Shown one piece after another: positions 34,600 through 45,799 of a DNA stretch of 64,000 nt (its first letter is position 1; each line of letters opens with the position of its first letter). The position numbers were made by a program, and so were the translations under genes. Source of the stretch: Isoetes taiwanensis (Eukaryota > Streptophyta > Lycopodiopsida > Isoetales > Isoetaceae); the NCBI GenBank assembly GCA_021234155.1, contig JAJEKV010000014.1:14868494-14932493 (forward strand), read 5' to 3'. The notes below the pieces were generated by a model that was not told where the DNA came from, made no database searches, and saw only the letters and a list, made by a program, of their open reading frames with translations.

Positions 34600-35700
34600 T
34601 AGCCTATCCAACCTGCTGACCACAGCCCGGTGACATACTCCTGCGAATTCATTTCCGATTCCTCATTTTTGATTCCTCATAGGAATCAGAAGATGAGAAT
34701 GGGAGAATCAAATCCCTCCTCAAAGCGGGAGGCGTGGGAGTGGGCAGGAGAGAGGAGGCAGCAGTGGGGCGGGGAGAGGAGGGAGGCGGCGAGGCGGCAA
34801 GAATTTCCGGCCGGCGGGGAAGAGTGGAGGGAACACCTCTTCGGCGCTTAGTAAGCGCCTCTTGAGGTGACCTCCGGCTCCCTCCGATCTTGCTCGCTTC
34901 ATGCGGAATGGGCGGAATGCGGAATGGCGGAAGAATTGGGAGGTAGAGTCGCGAGCTTGTGAGGAATTGCGGGCGTGAGCTTGTGAGAAGAGCTTACGGC
35001 TTAGGAAGCCCTCTTGCTTAAATCACATTGCTTAGCGGCGTCGGTATCACGATAAACCTCACAGCGCCGAGAACAATTAATTCGTAACGGGCTGCAATGG
35101 CCCCATTATGACCGGTCGAATTGACACATGTCACATCGAGGAAATGCCTTGACAATATAATTTTGCCAAGAATGTTGGGATAGTGATGGTACCAAAATAA
35201 ATAATTGAACCTTATTCCAATGTCACAAATCTACATTCTTATAAACAACAATTTAATCTTCATTTTCAATGCGTGTCCATGCACACCACCCTTGTGCATC
35301 CTCACTATTGTTAATATATATAAAAATATGTGCTTACGTGCTTAGGTCTTTGGAACAACAAATCACTTGAAAAGAATAACATCAATTTAGTTAAGTGTCA
35401 AACAATTACATTGTTATTGGGAGACCTGGCCATAATTTTTTCATGGGTCTCTGTGAAATTACGTACATAATCATTGCCTTCTATTTTTTCCATATCAATT
35501 TTAGGATATCTTACCACATGGGCATTGCCGCGGAGGCTTCGGGTTGTTTAGTGAGCAACATATACTTAAAATTACCCAAGAATTGATAATACAATCCACT
35601 TAAGATAACCTCATGCACTCCAAATTTTTGCCCCCATCCATCTTTGTATGAATCTTCAAGTGTGCATTTGGGTTACGTGCACTTGAGGATGTAGAAGTCC
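34600..35700. other. Interior of the 7.7-kb element; G/A-rich patch then non-coding
   Basis: A purine-rich patch (34.69-34.83 kb) made of gggag/gaggagg words has long frames on both strands that are compositional artefacts. The remainder shows nothing recognisable. Confidence 0.4.
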
Positions 35701-38240
35701 CACCCCCTCTGAATTGTCTACCTCGCATTCTTTGCCAAAATTGTCACCTATCTCTACCAAATTCTTGATCCATTCATTGGCTTGTTCAAGAGTCTCCTTT
35801 TTCTTCTCAACTCACGGTTTTAAGTCGGTTACCTCCCACTTTCCAAATCTACGTATTGATGCGGGGAGTCCCAATTATGATCCATGCAAAGCGAGCGAAA
35901 CATGGCGGGCATCTATGAGCAAGCTTTGTTTGGTCTACTCCTTTGGCAGGTCGATCTGATGAATCTTCTTTGTGCCTTTGAGTGTTTCAATTTCATATTC
36001 TTCCATGTTTGCCACAACAAAGGTTCAATTTCCCAAAAATATCTTTTGATCTCATCTGTTTCATCATTTGGTAGCTGGCTGAAATATGTTACATGAAATT
36101 TTACAATATCTTTAGCATGCCTCGGTTGCACACCATTGGGTTTGAGTTGTTCCTTACTTAGCGACCTCTTGATAACACACTGCACCATCATGCTTACCTT
36201 TACCATGGCGGTGGCAAAGTAGTTCCACACTATTTCCTTGTCATTGATTGTGAAGTACACGCCTAAGAAAAAAAAGGTTTTCGACTTGAATTGTGATGAG
36301 CAGCCATCACTCCAAACCCAATGCTTCTCATACTCTATTTCTGTTCCTTAAGCCATGCAACATGCTTTTTGTAGGCGATGTTCCACAAATAATGAGTCAT
36401 GCACTTTATCATCGAAATGTAAAAGTGAATCTCTTTTATGATCTTCCTACCATTATTGAGTCTATTCTGATCTGCTCCAACCTTGTGTTCTTTTTCTCTT
36501 CTTTGGGCCGGTCTTCTTAAATGCGTTGCGGGGAACGAGGAATATCGGCACTTTTGTCATGTCTATATGTTATGTGAACAAGTATAGAAACTTAGTGCGT
36601 ATGCGGTGCATTATTTGGGGCTCATTACGGATCTTGATCTTTGTAATTTTTACGCAAAGTCAATAATTGGATACAATTGTATCTTCCGGAAATGATGACA
36701 CACTGCTTGTTTAAACCGATTGGCACTGCCAATGTGCTATGTAATTGTGTGGAACAAAATCTGATATTACCTTCTTCACTTCCTCTTGAAACTCTTTGGG
36801 ACTTCTCTCATACGTACTAATCTCAAGGCGGGGTTTGTACCTCAAAGCCTTTCTTGGATCCCTGAATTCTCGTCACTGGTCCACGAGGTTGCTTTTCAAA
36901 TGTCTTCCAAGTAACTAGTCTTGAACCCATGCCATCCATTTCTGTGGACATTTTCTAATTCTATCCAACCCACATTTTTTACACGCCAACATCAGCGGTT
37001 ATGATCAAACCACTCCTCATCATCACCTTTCTTTGCGGACCACTTGTCTCCATAAATCAGCATTTGCACTTGATTGTATGCTCCTTGGCTGCACATTACG
37101 GGCGGGGCCACAAATCTCCACGATGGCGGTTGCAATTGTCATGAACTCCACCCGATTTTCTCGGGCTGTTCAATCCTCGCATGATGTATTCAAATTTCAA
37201 GTGGTAAATGCAGCGGCATGTATGCCTCTCCGCGATCCTCCTTACAAAACTTCGGTTTCAACCTCTCAAAAGTCGCAATGCAATTTTGATATGAGGATTC
37301 TCCTCTCTAAACCCGAGGTAGAATTGCAAGCTGCAGGAAATCGTGTGAATGCCAAATAAATGCTACATATAATGAACCCTACAACATAGGATGAATACTT
37401 ACTTGGCTGACTTCAAGAAGGTGAATTGGATGTTCCATCTTTATTCTGTCTACGATACATACTTCCTCACGTCTTTCTTGTATGGAGAAACTCTTGTATT
37501 TTTCGTCGAACTTGATACTTGACTTCTCTATTGTGATCTAACATGCTATCCATCCGCTTCCTCCTCACGAACATTGACCAAGGTCCTTCCCTTTGTTAGC
37601 TTGCACCCTTCTTTGAAAAGCATTTGAAATTGTTTTTACGGGGATCTTGAGCAATCGGCCACTGCAGCTTGATTCAATGGCTTGACACCATTTGTACCTG
37701 CTTTGCTGCCATTATCGGGGTGGACTTCCTTGCCACGAAGCATGTCATGATTCCTCTCAAACTTATGTTCTTGCATTGTTTCCTTCAAATTCTTCACCAT
37801 TTGCTCGGCCATAGTAACACGCTTAGATTTCTTTATAGAAGCAATTGGTAAATCCCTTGCCCTCAAAGAAGACCATCAAGGATCGGCCTTTGTCATTGTC
37901 ATCAACGTTTGTACTAATTTGGTTGAATACTTCATAAATTTCTCCTGAAATTTCTCTTATATTCTTGGTCACTCGGTCTCAATTTCTTATTCGTCTTTGA
38001 AGGCGAATCTTTAGAAGGGGAATTCTTCTTCATTGCTACCTTCTTTGCATACAATCTACGCCTCGATCTCTCTTCCTTTTTGCATCAATGGCTCGTAGAA
38101 TTGAGCGGGGAGAGGAATTGGGTTTCATCTATCGGTTTACATTGTATTGCAAAATTGGTGAGGGCAAATTTCTTTGAATTTCGGTTCAGGCAATTCTTGG
38201 AAACAATTAGTCCCTCCATTTTGCTTGAATTCAAGATGGG
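35700..38240 (-). pseudogene. Long decayed coding stretch of unknown transposon protein
   Basis: On the minus strand the region keeps protein-like segments interrupted by stops and frame changes. Examples are KKSKRVTMAEQMVKNLKETM (37.8 kb), NTRVSPYKKDVRKY and HPIHLLEVSQ ending at GTAAGTA (37.40-37.49 kb), NQVQMLIYGDKWSAKKGDDE (37.03-37.09 kb) and the longest clean piece (35913-36260), which includes HVTYFSQLPNDETDEIKRYF and EPLLWQTWKNMKLKHSKAQR. It begins near the right terminus and points inward, as expected for the main gene of the element. Exon-like GT/AG boundaries suggest it had introns. A relative lies at 27.85-28.26 kb. No known transposase motif was recognised. Confidence 0.4.
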
Positions 38241-38453
38241 TTAGCCCGCCATCCAGGAATATGGCGGGCTACAGGCATTCATGTTTTCGGCACCAAACAT
38301 GTTCATGATTCTCTCAGCATGTCATTTGACGGGCGCGCACCCTACATGTCAATACTTCAATCACGCACGTCGTGTTTAAAACACACCGATTTTAAGCACT
38401 TGTAAGCGGCGTCCGGACGGTGATTTCTGCTACCCAGTACCGATTTTGCACCC

Positions 38454-38570
38454 ATGAATATTTCTTTATCTAAGTCTGCATTCAAGAAGGTTGTACTCAC
38501 ATTCATGTTCAGATTTAGAGCGTTTGCAAATTGATTGATGGCTTCTCACAGAGGTGAGAAAGTAGAGAGG
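38454..38570 (-). pseudogene. Ty1/copia pol relic, right of the nested insertion
   Basis: Minus-strand reading gives ALNLNMNVSTTFLNADLDKE followed by IFM, the copia 'QMDVKTAFLNGDLEEEIYM' block, which belongs directly upstream of the RT pieces at 29.6-30.7 kb. It stops being recognisable after about 38.57 kb, so the 5' part of the element is lost or unreadable. Confidence 0.8.
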
Positions 38571-39012
38571 CATTACCCTCACTTACTTGGCACGTCGTCA
38601 TACATAAGGTTCAATGATACACACAATTTGGTCCTCTAAAGAGGAAGCATATCAAAATGTAGTCTCATATTGCACTTAGTAGACTCAAAACTATTCCAGG
38701 CATGCAACTTGCAATAGTATTAGGAGACGTAGCAAGTAAACATGCTGGAAACCTTACACGAGACCATGTCTACTCCATAAAATGCAAAGATAAAGAGATG
38801 GAACTTTTGACAATTGATATTAGATATCTGTAGATGCATCAAAGGCAGGAAGCGTACTAAGACCAGTTTCTACAGGTTAAAAAACCTATATCGTGGTGGT
38901 GCTATTGCTATGTAAAGAAGAGCAATGCTGATCAATCTACTTGGCCGCCAACCAAGGAAGCCATAAAAATGTTTTTTTTCAAGCAATCTCTATTTCTTTC
39001 AGTCGAATGAAG
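38571..39012. other. No gene seen
   Basis: Possibly further decayed copia sequence; nothing specific recognised. Confidence 0.4.
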
Positions 39013-39074
39013 CTAGACCGATTGGTCTCCGTGGACGATAAAAGTACCTTCCTTCCTTCCTTCCTTCCTTCCTT
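39013..39074 (+). mobile_element. Extremely 5'-truncated LINE 3' tip with (CTTC)n tail
   Basis: 'gaccgattggtctccgtgga' plus 'cgataaaa' matches the 3' end of the LINE at 18.4 kb ('gccaattggtctctgtggacgataaaa') and is followed by seven CTTC units. This is the same family end with a different tail repeat. Confidence 0.7.
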
Positions 39075-39357
39075 AATCATGGTTGTTATTGCTTGATTTT
39101 CTTTCTTTTGAAATTCAGCTCTCTCTTCCTCAAAGGCATTTGCACTAGACTTTCTGGATTTGTGTTGGAAATCACATTCCAACACTCCATTTCTTCCAGA
39201 ATGTCTTGCATTTTTCAGCAACCTATGATAGCATTTGTTCTGTTTCTTCATATTTTTCAAGTCCATTTGAAAAGTGGCCATTTTTGGTGATCGATTACTT
39301 AAGGAATCAACATTGCATTGACTATGGCAAAAGCTGACAAAGGACGACAAGCTTTAT

Positions 39358-40956
39358 TGTGACGCTCCCCGAATCCATATGATGCTCCCATCGTATAAAT
39401 ACGGGAAATTCCCCTCCCATGGCGAATCCATCACAACGGAAAGGCCCTCCGTCTGACTCGTACCACTTGTGATGGCCAAGTGTCCGGGTGAAGGACACGG
39501 AGGTGTCATTCGTCCCATGCCTTCTATGGGAATCCTATATAGCGGAAGCGTACATACATGTTAGCACCTAGCAACAATACTAAATAATAATATATACCAC
39601 CATGAAGGGTGGCCCATCATCATCAATACAACTAACAACAGAATACCAACATAACAAAGGAAATACACCATAACTAAGGGCTCTACCCCGGGCTCAGACT
39701 CCATGGGGTTGACTGACGGTCAGGGCCTCAAGATAACAACAGACAGAGGTATAACATGGCATTGGCTGGCATAAGACAATGGCTAGGGTAGTCCACTCCA
39801 TCCGCCCCTCCTGTGCACACTTTGCAGATAGGTTGAATCATGCTATGACGTGCTTATAGCCCTCCGAAGACGCAATCCCAAGGAATCACCCTTCGGGACT
39901 ACTCCGGGTTAGATCTCCCGGTCCGATGAGGCAGGTCAGAGAGGCATCTCCTTCCCAAGTATGACGGATCCCTGGGTGTGCTAGAGAACACGTGCCCCCT
40001 CAGTGACCCCCGCATCTGTACCCGACTTACTCTCCTAAATCTAAAGGTCAGCTCACCAACCCGTTCGAGCCCAGGGCGGCCATATAGGCTCCCACCCTCC
40101 GGCCCAGAGAGTGTCAAACCCATACCCGGTCCACACACGGTGACCGGCTATAAGCCTAGCACACTATAGGAGTCCCGTAGCCGCGCTAGGCAAGACCCCA
40201 CCCCCGATTCACCCTCATACTCGTTATCTGGTGCTGAACCACATCATAGCATCCACAGCCAGGTTGGCTCTTGTGCACAGGCCGCATTTACTGGGTTTTA
40301 AGGGTTCTATCTAGGAGCATCTCTAATTCTAGATGACCTTTAGGTCGCTACCCCCTTTTTACCCATACAACACGGGAGGAACAGAAAGAAAGCTATCCTT
40401 ATACATCCATCCATCCATAACTTCGAATAGAATGTAAAATAGAGATTAACCATGCATCTATTCATACAAGGGTTAATCCTAGCTACCTTCTGAGCATACA
40501 AGGGTTAGTCCTATGACTATCTAGAAATCCAAGCTATCTACGCACTAACCGGGATCAAGCTAGGTCCACTATTGCTCGGGTTCTCCATCCTTCTGGCTGG
40601 AACAAGGTGGAACAACAACTCCTTCTCCATCAACCTCCCCCAATTCGAATTGGGGCAAATGGGGGTACAAAACCCCAATTTGGGTCCCAAGTTAGCAATC
40701 CTCACTTGCCCAATCGATTTGGGCCAGGTGGCAACTCTAGATTCGTTAATATTAGCTAATTTGGTATTTTAGCCCTTTTTAATATTAGGTTAAGCCCTAA
40801 ATTCGAATTAGGGGTTTGGGTTAGGTTTCCACTTTAATGATTAATTATTAACATAGCTAACCTTAGCTTATGAATAATTAATGCGCCATTAATTATTCAT
40901 AGTGACGTGTCATGTATTTATACTTAAAAAGGCATATAAATACGTGGAACGTCACA
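39358..40956 (-). mobile_element. Solo LTR (1.6 kb) with TTTAT target duplication
   Basis: Bounded by TGTGACG and CGTCACA inverted ends and flanked by TTTAT at 39353-39357 and 40957-40961. The interior aligns piecewise with the LTRs at 51951-53458 (same orientation) and 54374-55874 (opposite), for example 'ctcagactccatgg', 'actccatccgcccctcc', 'ggctcttgt(a/g)ca...ggccgcatt' and 'gatgctcccatcgtat'. No internal domain is attached, so it is the product of LTR-LTR recombination. Orientation is inferred from the family's primer-site side. Confidence 0.88.
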
Positions 40957-41047
40957 TTTATTCACAAATAAAAAAAACTATAAACTACAATGCAAAGACA
41001 TGACTATAACCCCAGCGGACAAACCACTCTAACTGAGCATAACTGCT

Positions 41048-41205
41048 TGTCGATGCCAGAGCTAGAATAACATAGCTCGCACGTGATTCCCTTTGCCTCT
41101 AAACCCTTCTATCCCGCATAGAAACATGAACATCTGGATCATCCATCGTAGTCAATGCTTCTTTGAGGGTGTCCACTGCATTGGTAAAACTAACAGATAG
41201 GATAT
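41048..41205 (-). repeat. Family X fragment (right part, opposite orientation)
   Basis: The reverse complement matches 19395-19555, including the Helitron target junction in unoccupied form ('ccactgcattggtaaaacta' on the plus strand). Confidence 0.75.
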
Positions 41206-41209
41206 GTTC

Positions 41210-42466
41210 AATCTACCAGGTTTGTGTTTTCATCCATTCAACATAAACAAGGTGTTGCGCATGAGGGGTTGCCCTCCGGTGGCCCAAGAGTGTGTCTTCG
41301 TGGGTTCTGTTTCGTTCTTTGGTGTTGGGTCTTGTTTGCTTTGTGTGGAGCCATATAAATGCTATGAATGCAGGTTGTCATTTTTCTTAGTCCAAGAAGG
41401 CACTCATTGTTGCAGGTTGTCATTGTGCTTATGACATGAACGATCAGTTACTTTTACATCTCTAAAGAATGCATGGAGAAATTGGACAAGAAATGAGATA
41501 ATACAAGACTGTAGGAAAAAACTTCATAGGTAGTCAAACTTTGCAACTACACTTGAATCTCTTCATATATAGACATGAGTAAGCACTTGAGCAGATATTA
41601 GGAGTGTAGTTGTGATTGCTTTAGAAAACTCTGAGCGCAAAAATCATGGAAAATATATGGGGGATGGGGCAAGTGTATTTTAGAATCTAGGAAAATCATG
41701 ATTTGAATTGGATGTTCGCGTTGTATAGGAGTTCATTGATAGTATTCCTACCTTACAAAGAGCTACCTTGAGAGACATGTACATGTTCAGAAAGAAGCAC
41801 GAGAGGGTGAGACTTGCCAAATTTCTATGACTATGACTATGTTAGTAGCTCATACTTTTTCACGAGCTAGAACAAACGTGCCTACCTCATCCTTTTTTAC
41901 AAGCTAGAACAAACCTGCCTGCTTCTTGTGATTTCAAGTCAATCCCCCACTAGAAAAGGGGCAGCATAGGCCCGTCTTATAGCCATTAGGCCTTCAAAGA
42001 GTCCTTGCCACAAATTAACATGACATCTTTGGCACAAGGTGGCATGTACACTCAAGCATCTTGACAAACCCATGGATGTTGCATTTTATTTTTTATGAAG
42101 AGCATTCCAACTTCCCTCAGAGAAAAGGTGCCTATGAGAAGGTAGATGATTTGATAAATTATCCTTTATCTTAGGCTTATCTATGCCAAATCCTTGTTCA
42201 TAACAATGTGTCTACTAGCTTTCTCTTGATTATATGAATGAACCATCAAATGAAAATCACGTTCATTGGGTGGCATGGATGGAAAGTGGCCCACTTAGCA
42301 CTTGTCCACATGTTGCTTATAATTTGAAGCCTGCTGCAATTTCTATATTCATGACCAAATTACCTCCGTCGATATAAGACCTTTTGTTGCCCATATTTTA
42401 GTGCTTTGCTGTTATTTGTAAATTGCTAGAAACAATGACTATTGTGGGTGCGGGATTATGCTATAG
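41210..42466. other. Spacer before the nucleoside-transporter relic
   Basis: No recognised gene; upstream exons of the transporter were looked for and not found. A 38-bp segment ('ttatttgtaaattgctagaa' plus 'acaatgactattgtg') here (about 42412-42447) is repeated in the intron at about 42573-42608. Confidence 0.4.
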
Positions 42467-43079
42467 ATTTGTTTTCTATTTGGGCGTTGACACTTCCAAT
42501 TTTTCTTGGATTCTTGGCTGAAGATACTGGCAAGCACAAGTTAAGCACATTGTAAGTGAATGATATCTTGTTGTTATTTGTAAATTGCTAGAAACAATGA
42601 CTATTGTGTTTCTTTTTTATGTCATACAGGTATGTTGTTCTATTTGTTTCTTTTTTATGTTATATAGATATGTTGTTCTATTAGCTAATGCGTTTAACTT
42701 AGAGGACTTTATTTCACGATATCTTCAATATCTTCCATTTATTGATTCTACTAAGTTGACACCACATGTGGGTTTATTCTGTGCCTCAATGTTGCGTTTA
42801 CTCTTGATTCCTATTTTTTACTTTGCAGGCAAATATGGGAATCAAAGTTGGATGCTGTTGTTGTATTTGCTTCTAGGCTTGTCAAATGGATATCTCGTTG
42901 TTTGCATTCTAATGGAAGCACCAAAAGGCTACCAGCTAGGACATCCAAAATCCATAAAGTCGACAACTATAGCTATTGAACAAAATGCTTTAGGAAACAT
43001 CTTAACATTTTTCATAAGACTCGAAATATTTTTTGGTGTCATCCTTGATTGGTTGTGGTTCATTGGTAAAAAATGGTAG
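42467..43079 (+). pseudogene. Equilibrative nucleoside transporter relic, C-terminal two exons
   Basis: ENT (SLC29) proteins carry nucleosides across plant membranes with eleven helices. Exon one (42467-42551) reads WALTLPIFLGFLAEDTGKHK, matching the ENT 'LTLSIFPGFLAED' segment, and ends at GTAAGTG. Exon two (from about 42668, in phase) reads YVVLLANAFNLEDFISRYL, MLRLLLIPIFYFAGKYGNQS, LGLSNGYLVVCILMEAPKGY, EQNALGNILTFF and finally GVILDWLWFIGKKW with a stop. These are the last four membrane segments and the conserved ENT terminus. An extra 17-codon stretch between PKGY and EQNALGN is unusual. No upstream exons (N-terminal seven helices) are nearby, so it is a fragment, though its exons are unbroken. 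It could be part of a gene with exons outside recognition. Confidence 0.72.
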
Positions 43080-44242
43080 TTTTGATGCCATAATAAACAA
43101 AGCTAGACCATCCCAGATCTCCATCTGTCATATTCAATGATCCTTCTTTCCCCAGGTCTCGAGCTTTGATTTCGTTGTTTCTTCATCTGGCGAACTTTAA
43201 ACAGTCAAATATTTTAAAACGAGTGAAACAATACTCTCTTTTGGAAACCATCTAAAGATTAACTTGTTATTGTTGCTAAAACGTCAGTGATGTCCCACGC
43301 ATGGATGGATTGCTTCAATTGATTGCTAGTAAATAAGCATGGAATCAGCTTTTATGAAAAACTGTTGCTAAATTTTGAAATTGTTAATTTTACCAAAAGA
43401 TGGCATTATATTTCTCTTATGATCCTTGCTTTAGTCTTCCCTAAACAAGATTTGTTGACCACCTTCGAGATTTGCTTTTAACAGCAACATTGGCAGAAAA
43501 GTCAAATAAATACTGGAGAATGATGTTCTGTTAAATAACATTTCAATGTTGCTAAGCTCATTCCTCCTTGAATAAGCAGACTAGACCTTAATAAAATATA
43601 GCTCGCACCAATTCTAATGCATCCGGGAGCCTAAAACGAGAGGTGGGAATTTACAAGATGAAGAAATAAAATAGAATGCCAGATCAAATAGCATTCACAC
43701 ACAATCATATAAATTTGTAAGACAACGATTTAAATTAATACGAGGTTGAAAACTAAGTTACCTTCTTTAGAATAGTTATCCGCCTTGAATGCAAAATGGA
43801 CTCAAGTCTTTCGTCTTCGAGCTGCACCAAATCCTTGGGCTTCACCTAATCCTCCTGTTTCCCTACAACATCCAGCAAATCCAATAAGATTATTGTTGAT
43901 GGAAATCAATAACATGCAAGACATCACGTTTGATGAACTCAGCAAGTCAAGATTTTTCATATAGCTAGGCTGACCAAAACAATGAAGCTGTAGCAGATCA
44001 TATAGCAAGTCTAAAACAGTTCCAATTCTCTGGAAGCTTATCATTCCAATGTGCAAGGACCAAAAAAGGTTGGTTGTTAAGGCTCTGAATGTTTTGGCCT
44101 ATGTTATCAAGGGTGTAGGAAAACAGTTTCATATTGAGGGTGTAATTTGAGTGATTTCTACCATCAACCAGCCAAAAAATAAAGCCGCAAGACCAGCGAC
44201 CAATACATGAATAACCCTGCTATCCTCATTTATATCTAACTG
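43080..44242. other. No gene supported
   Basis: A/T-rich. A minus-strand frame at 43802-44056 has no recognised motif. Confidence 0.45.
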
Positions 44243-44930
44243 TTAACTCTGACAGTAACCTTGGTTGGTAGAACAAGATAGATACTGAAAACAGCAGCAG
44301 AAACTTGTAAGCGCATATCCTGCAATAATAACATTCCATGACATGATGTTTTTTCTATGCATATCGTCAAATAATTGCCGAGCATTGGTTATGCTTCCGC
44401 ACTTGATGCACATGTCAATAAGTGCAGTACCGACAGTAACATTCGATGCATGTCCAGTTTGCTGAAGTGAATCCATTTTCCATATTCTAAAGATGCTGGA
44501 GCATCACATGCATGTAGAACATTGACAAAAGTGATTCCATTCATCCTCAGGCCTATTTTATACATGTCACCAAAAGGCTCATTGTTGCATGCCAGTTTTG
44601 ATTATGGGCATATCCTGCTATCATTGCATTATATGATGCTATATTCCATGCAGATAATTTATCAAACACTTGGCGTGCATCATCTGAACTGCCACTACTG
44701 GAATACATGTTACTACGCACTTCCTATGAAGACATCTATTCCAAATCCAGCACTTACAACATAAGCATGAATGTACTTTCCAAGTCCCAATAAGGCAATT
44801 AGTTCACTATATGCATTGATAATACAACGGAATATAGCATCATCTGGCCTTATGCCTTCTTGTTTCATCCCAAAAAAATCCTAGCGCATAAAGAACATCT
44901 CTTTCTAAGTGGATAAGGATTTCTCTTCTG
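44243..44930 (-). pseudogene. PPR protein relic
   Basis: Minus-strand pieces show GTALIDMCIKCGSITNARQL then FDDMHRKNIMSWNVIIAGYA (44243-44476). Upstream in another frame are KIGLRMNGITFVNVLHACD, DDARQVFDKLSAWNIASYNA then MIAGYAHN, and GIRPDDAIFRCIINAYSEL (to about 44.87 kb). These are PPR repeats in correct order with at least two frame changes. Start and C-terminal domains are missing. It lies next to a peroxiredoxin relic on the same strand. Confidence 0.78.
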
Positions 44931-45047
44931 TAAAGGATACTCTATTCAAAACAACATGCGTGCTATGTTATGCATAAGTTTAACTCTTACATGGTGCTGA
45001 GAGCATTTAATGCTGCATCAACATGAAGCTCAGGATGATACTGGTCG

Positions 45048-45720
45048 TTAAAGATCATTTGCACAATTCCATACGTCAATCACATATAATACGCCGTCCG
45101 GTAAAGCTCCAAAAAATTCACCAGGTATTTTCCATTGCTTGCGTATGCTATCTCTGCTATCACTGATCAGCATAAATGGTAACTCATGCCTGCTAACAAA
45201 TGCCTGCCAAAAAATATATATTTCAACAAATGGACGCTACTTCTGACTAGCGTTTAAAAGAACAACACTTGACCTTGTGTGTTTTCACGCTATTACCACT
45301 TACTTATACCTATCATACATACGCTTCTTTGAATTTCTCATATGAATCGTGAAACGCATAAACCTTGTGAGAAAATATATACTCGGCAAAGACACATGTA
45401 AATTTGTATATTAGATAGAATGATATGAAAACCGACCTCTCTAGTGCACCACAGGTGTTATGCGCGGATAGAAATATCGCTGTGAGGTTTCCCCTTCAAA
45501 TCTGAGAGGTTCACAAAGATGCCATCTTGGTTTCTTAATCTCAAATCCGGGGCAAAATCACCCCGAGACACCTGCCAGGATCCTTGATGCAGAGGTCGAA
45601 TATTAAAAACAAAGAAAAACAAGATCTTTGCGATTCTTGGGTTAGCCGGGTTTACCGGCAGTGACCCCAGAAACAACGATGGCGACCGCCGATTTCTGAA
45701 CAACAGCGAGGTTTGTAGCA
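45048..45720 (-). pseudogene. Peroxiredoxin Q relic (multi-exon)
   Basis: Peroxiredoxin Q is a thiol peroxidase of plastids. Minus-strand exons in order: a leader piece (about 45655-45720) reading NLAVVQKSAVAIVVSGVTAG, plausibly a transit-peptide segment; after a CTGGCAG acceptor, VSRGDFAPDLRLRNQDGIFV then NLSDLKGKP (45500-45600). Next, in a shifted frame, comes YFYPRITP, and the peroxidatic-Cys site P-G-C-T-R-E is recoverable only by allowing a one-base insertion at about 45.45 kb. Then follow AFHDSYEKFKEA (about 45.32-45.36 kb) and, after GGCAG, AFVSRHELPFMLISDSRDSI and WKIPGEFFGALPDGVLYVID (45048-45203). Layout and wording match PrxQ. Frame breaks at the active site make it a pseudogene unless the assembly is wrong there. 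Confidence 0.72.
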
Positions 45721-45799
45721 GTTTCTAGCATATTTTAGGTATATTCCAGCATATACCTAGGATATGCCACAAACCCACATAAACAAGGGTTTGCCCCCT

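Larger units (their letters stand above)
30743..38453. mobile_element. 7.7-kb DNA transposon of unassigned type nested in copia
   Basis: The left end begins GGGTGTAAAATCGCTAGTGG and the right end, read inward, begins GGGTGCAAAATCGGTACTGG. These are terminal inverted repeats of about 24 bp with three mismatches and a one-base gap. A 4-bp ATGA duplication flanks the element. The interior holds a plus-strand decayed gene ending in an FCP1/NIF-like phosphatase domain (30.9-33.6 kb) and a convergent minus-strand decayed coding region (35.7-38.2 kb). The ends do not start CACTA, and a 4-bp target duplication fits few known superfamilies (Sola-type and Ginger-type are examples). I recognise no DDE transposase signature. 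Confidence 0.68.
30739..38457. repeat. ATGA target-site duplication flanking the 7.7-kb insert
   Basis: ATGA occurs immediately outside both ends (30739-30742 and 38454-38457). Removing the insert and one ATGA joins the copia reading LNADLDKEIFM to the downstream APGSEKDENKVW region with only a small frame slip, so both borders are fixed by the host element. Confidence 0.72.

Noticed and set aside
34630-34902. Long frames on both strands in the G/A-rich patch
   Set aside because: Caused by gggag/gaggagg composition; the peptides are Arg/Glu/Gly or Pro/Leu/Ser runs without motifs.
30743-38453. Assignment of the 7.7-kb insert to CACTA, Mutator, hAT or PIF
   Set aside because: Ends start GGGTG, and the 4-bp ATGA duplication does not fit the 3-bp, 8-11-bp or TWA duplications of those groups.
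43802-44056. Minus-strand frame next to the PPR relic as its continuation
   Set aside because: It lacks PPR wording and lies outside the repeat register.
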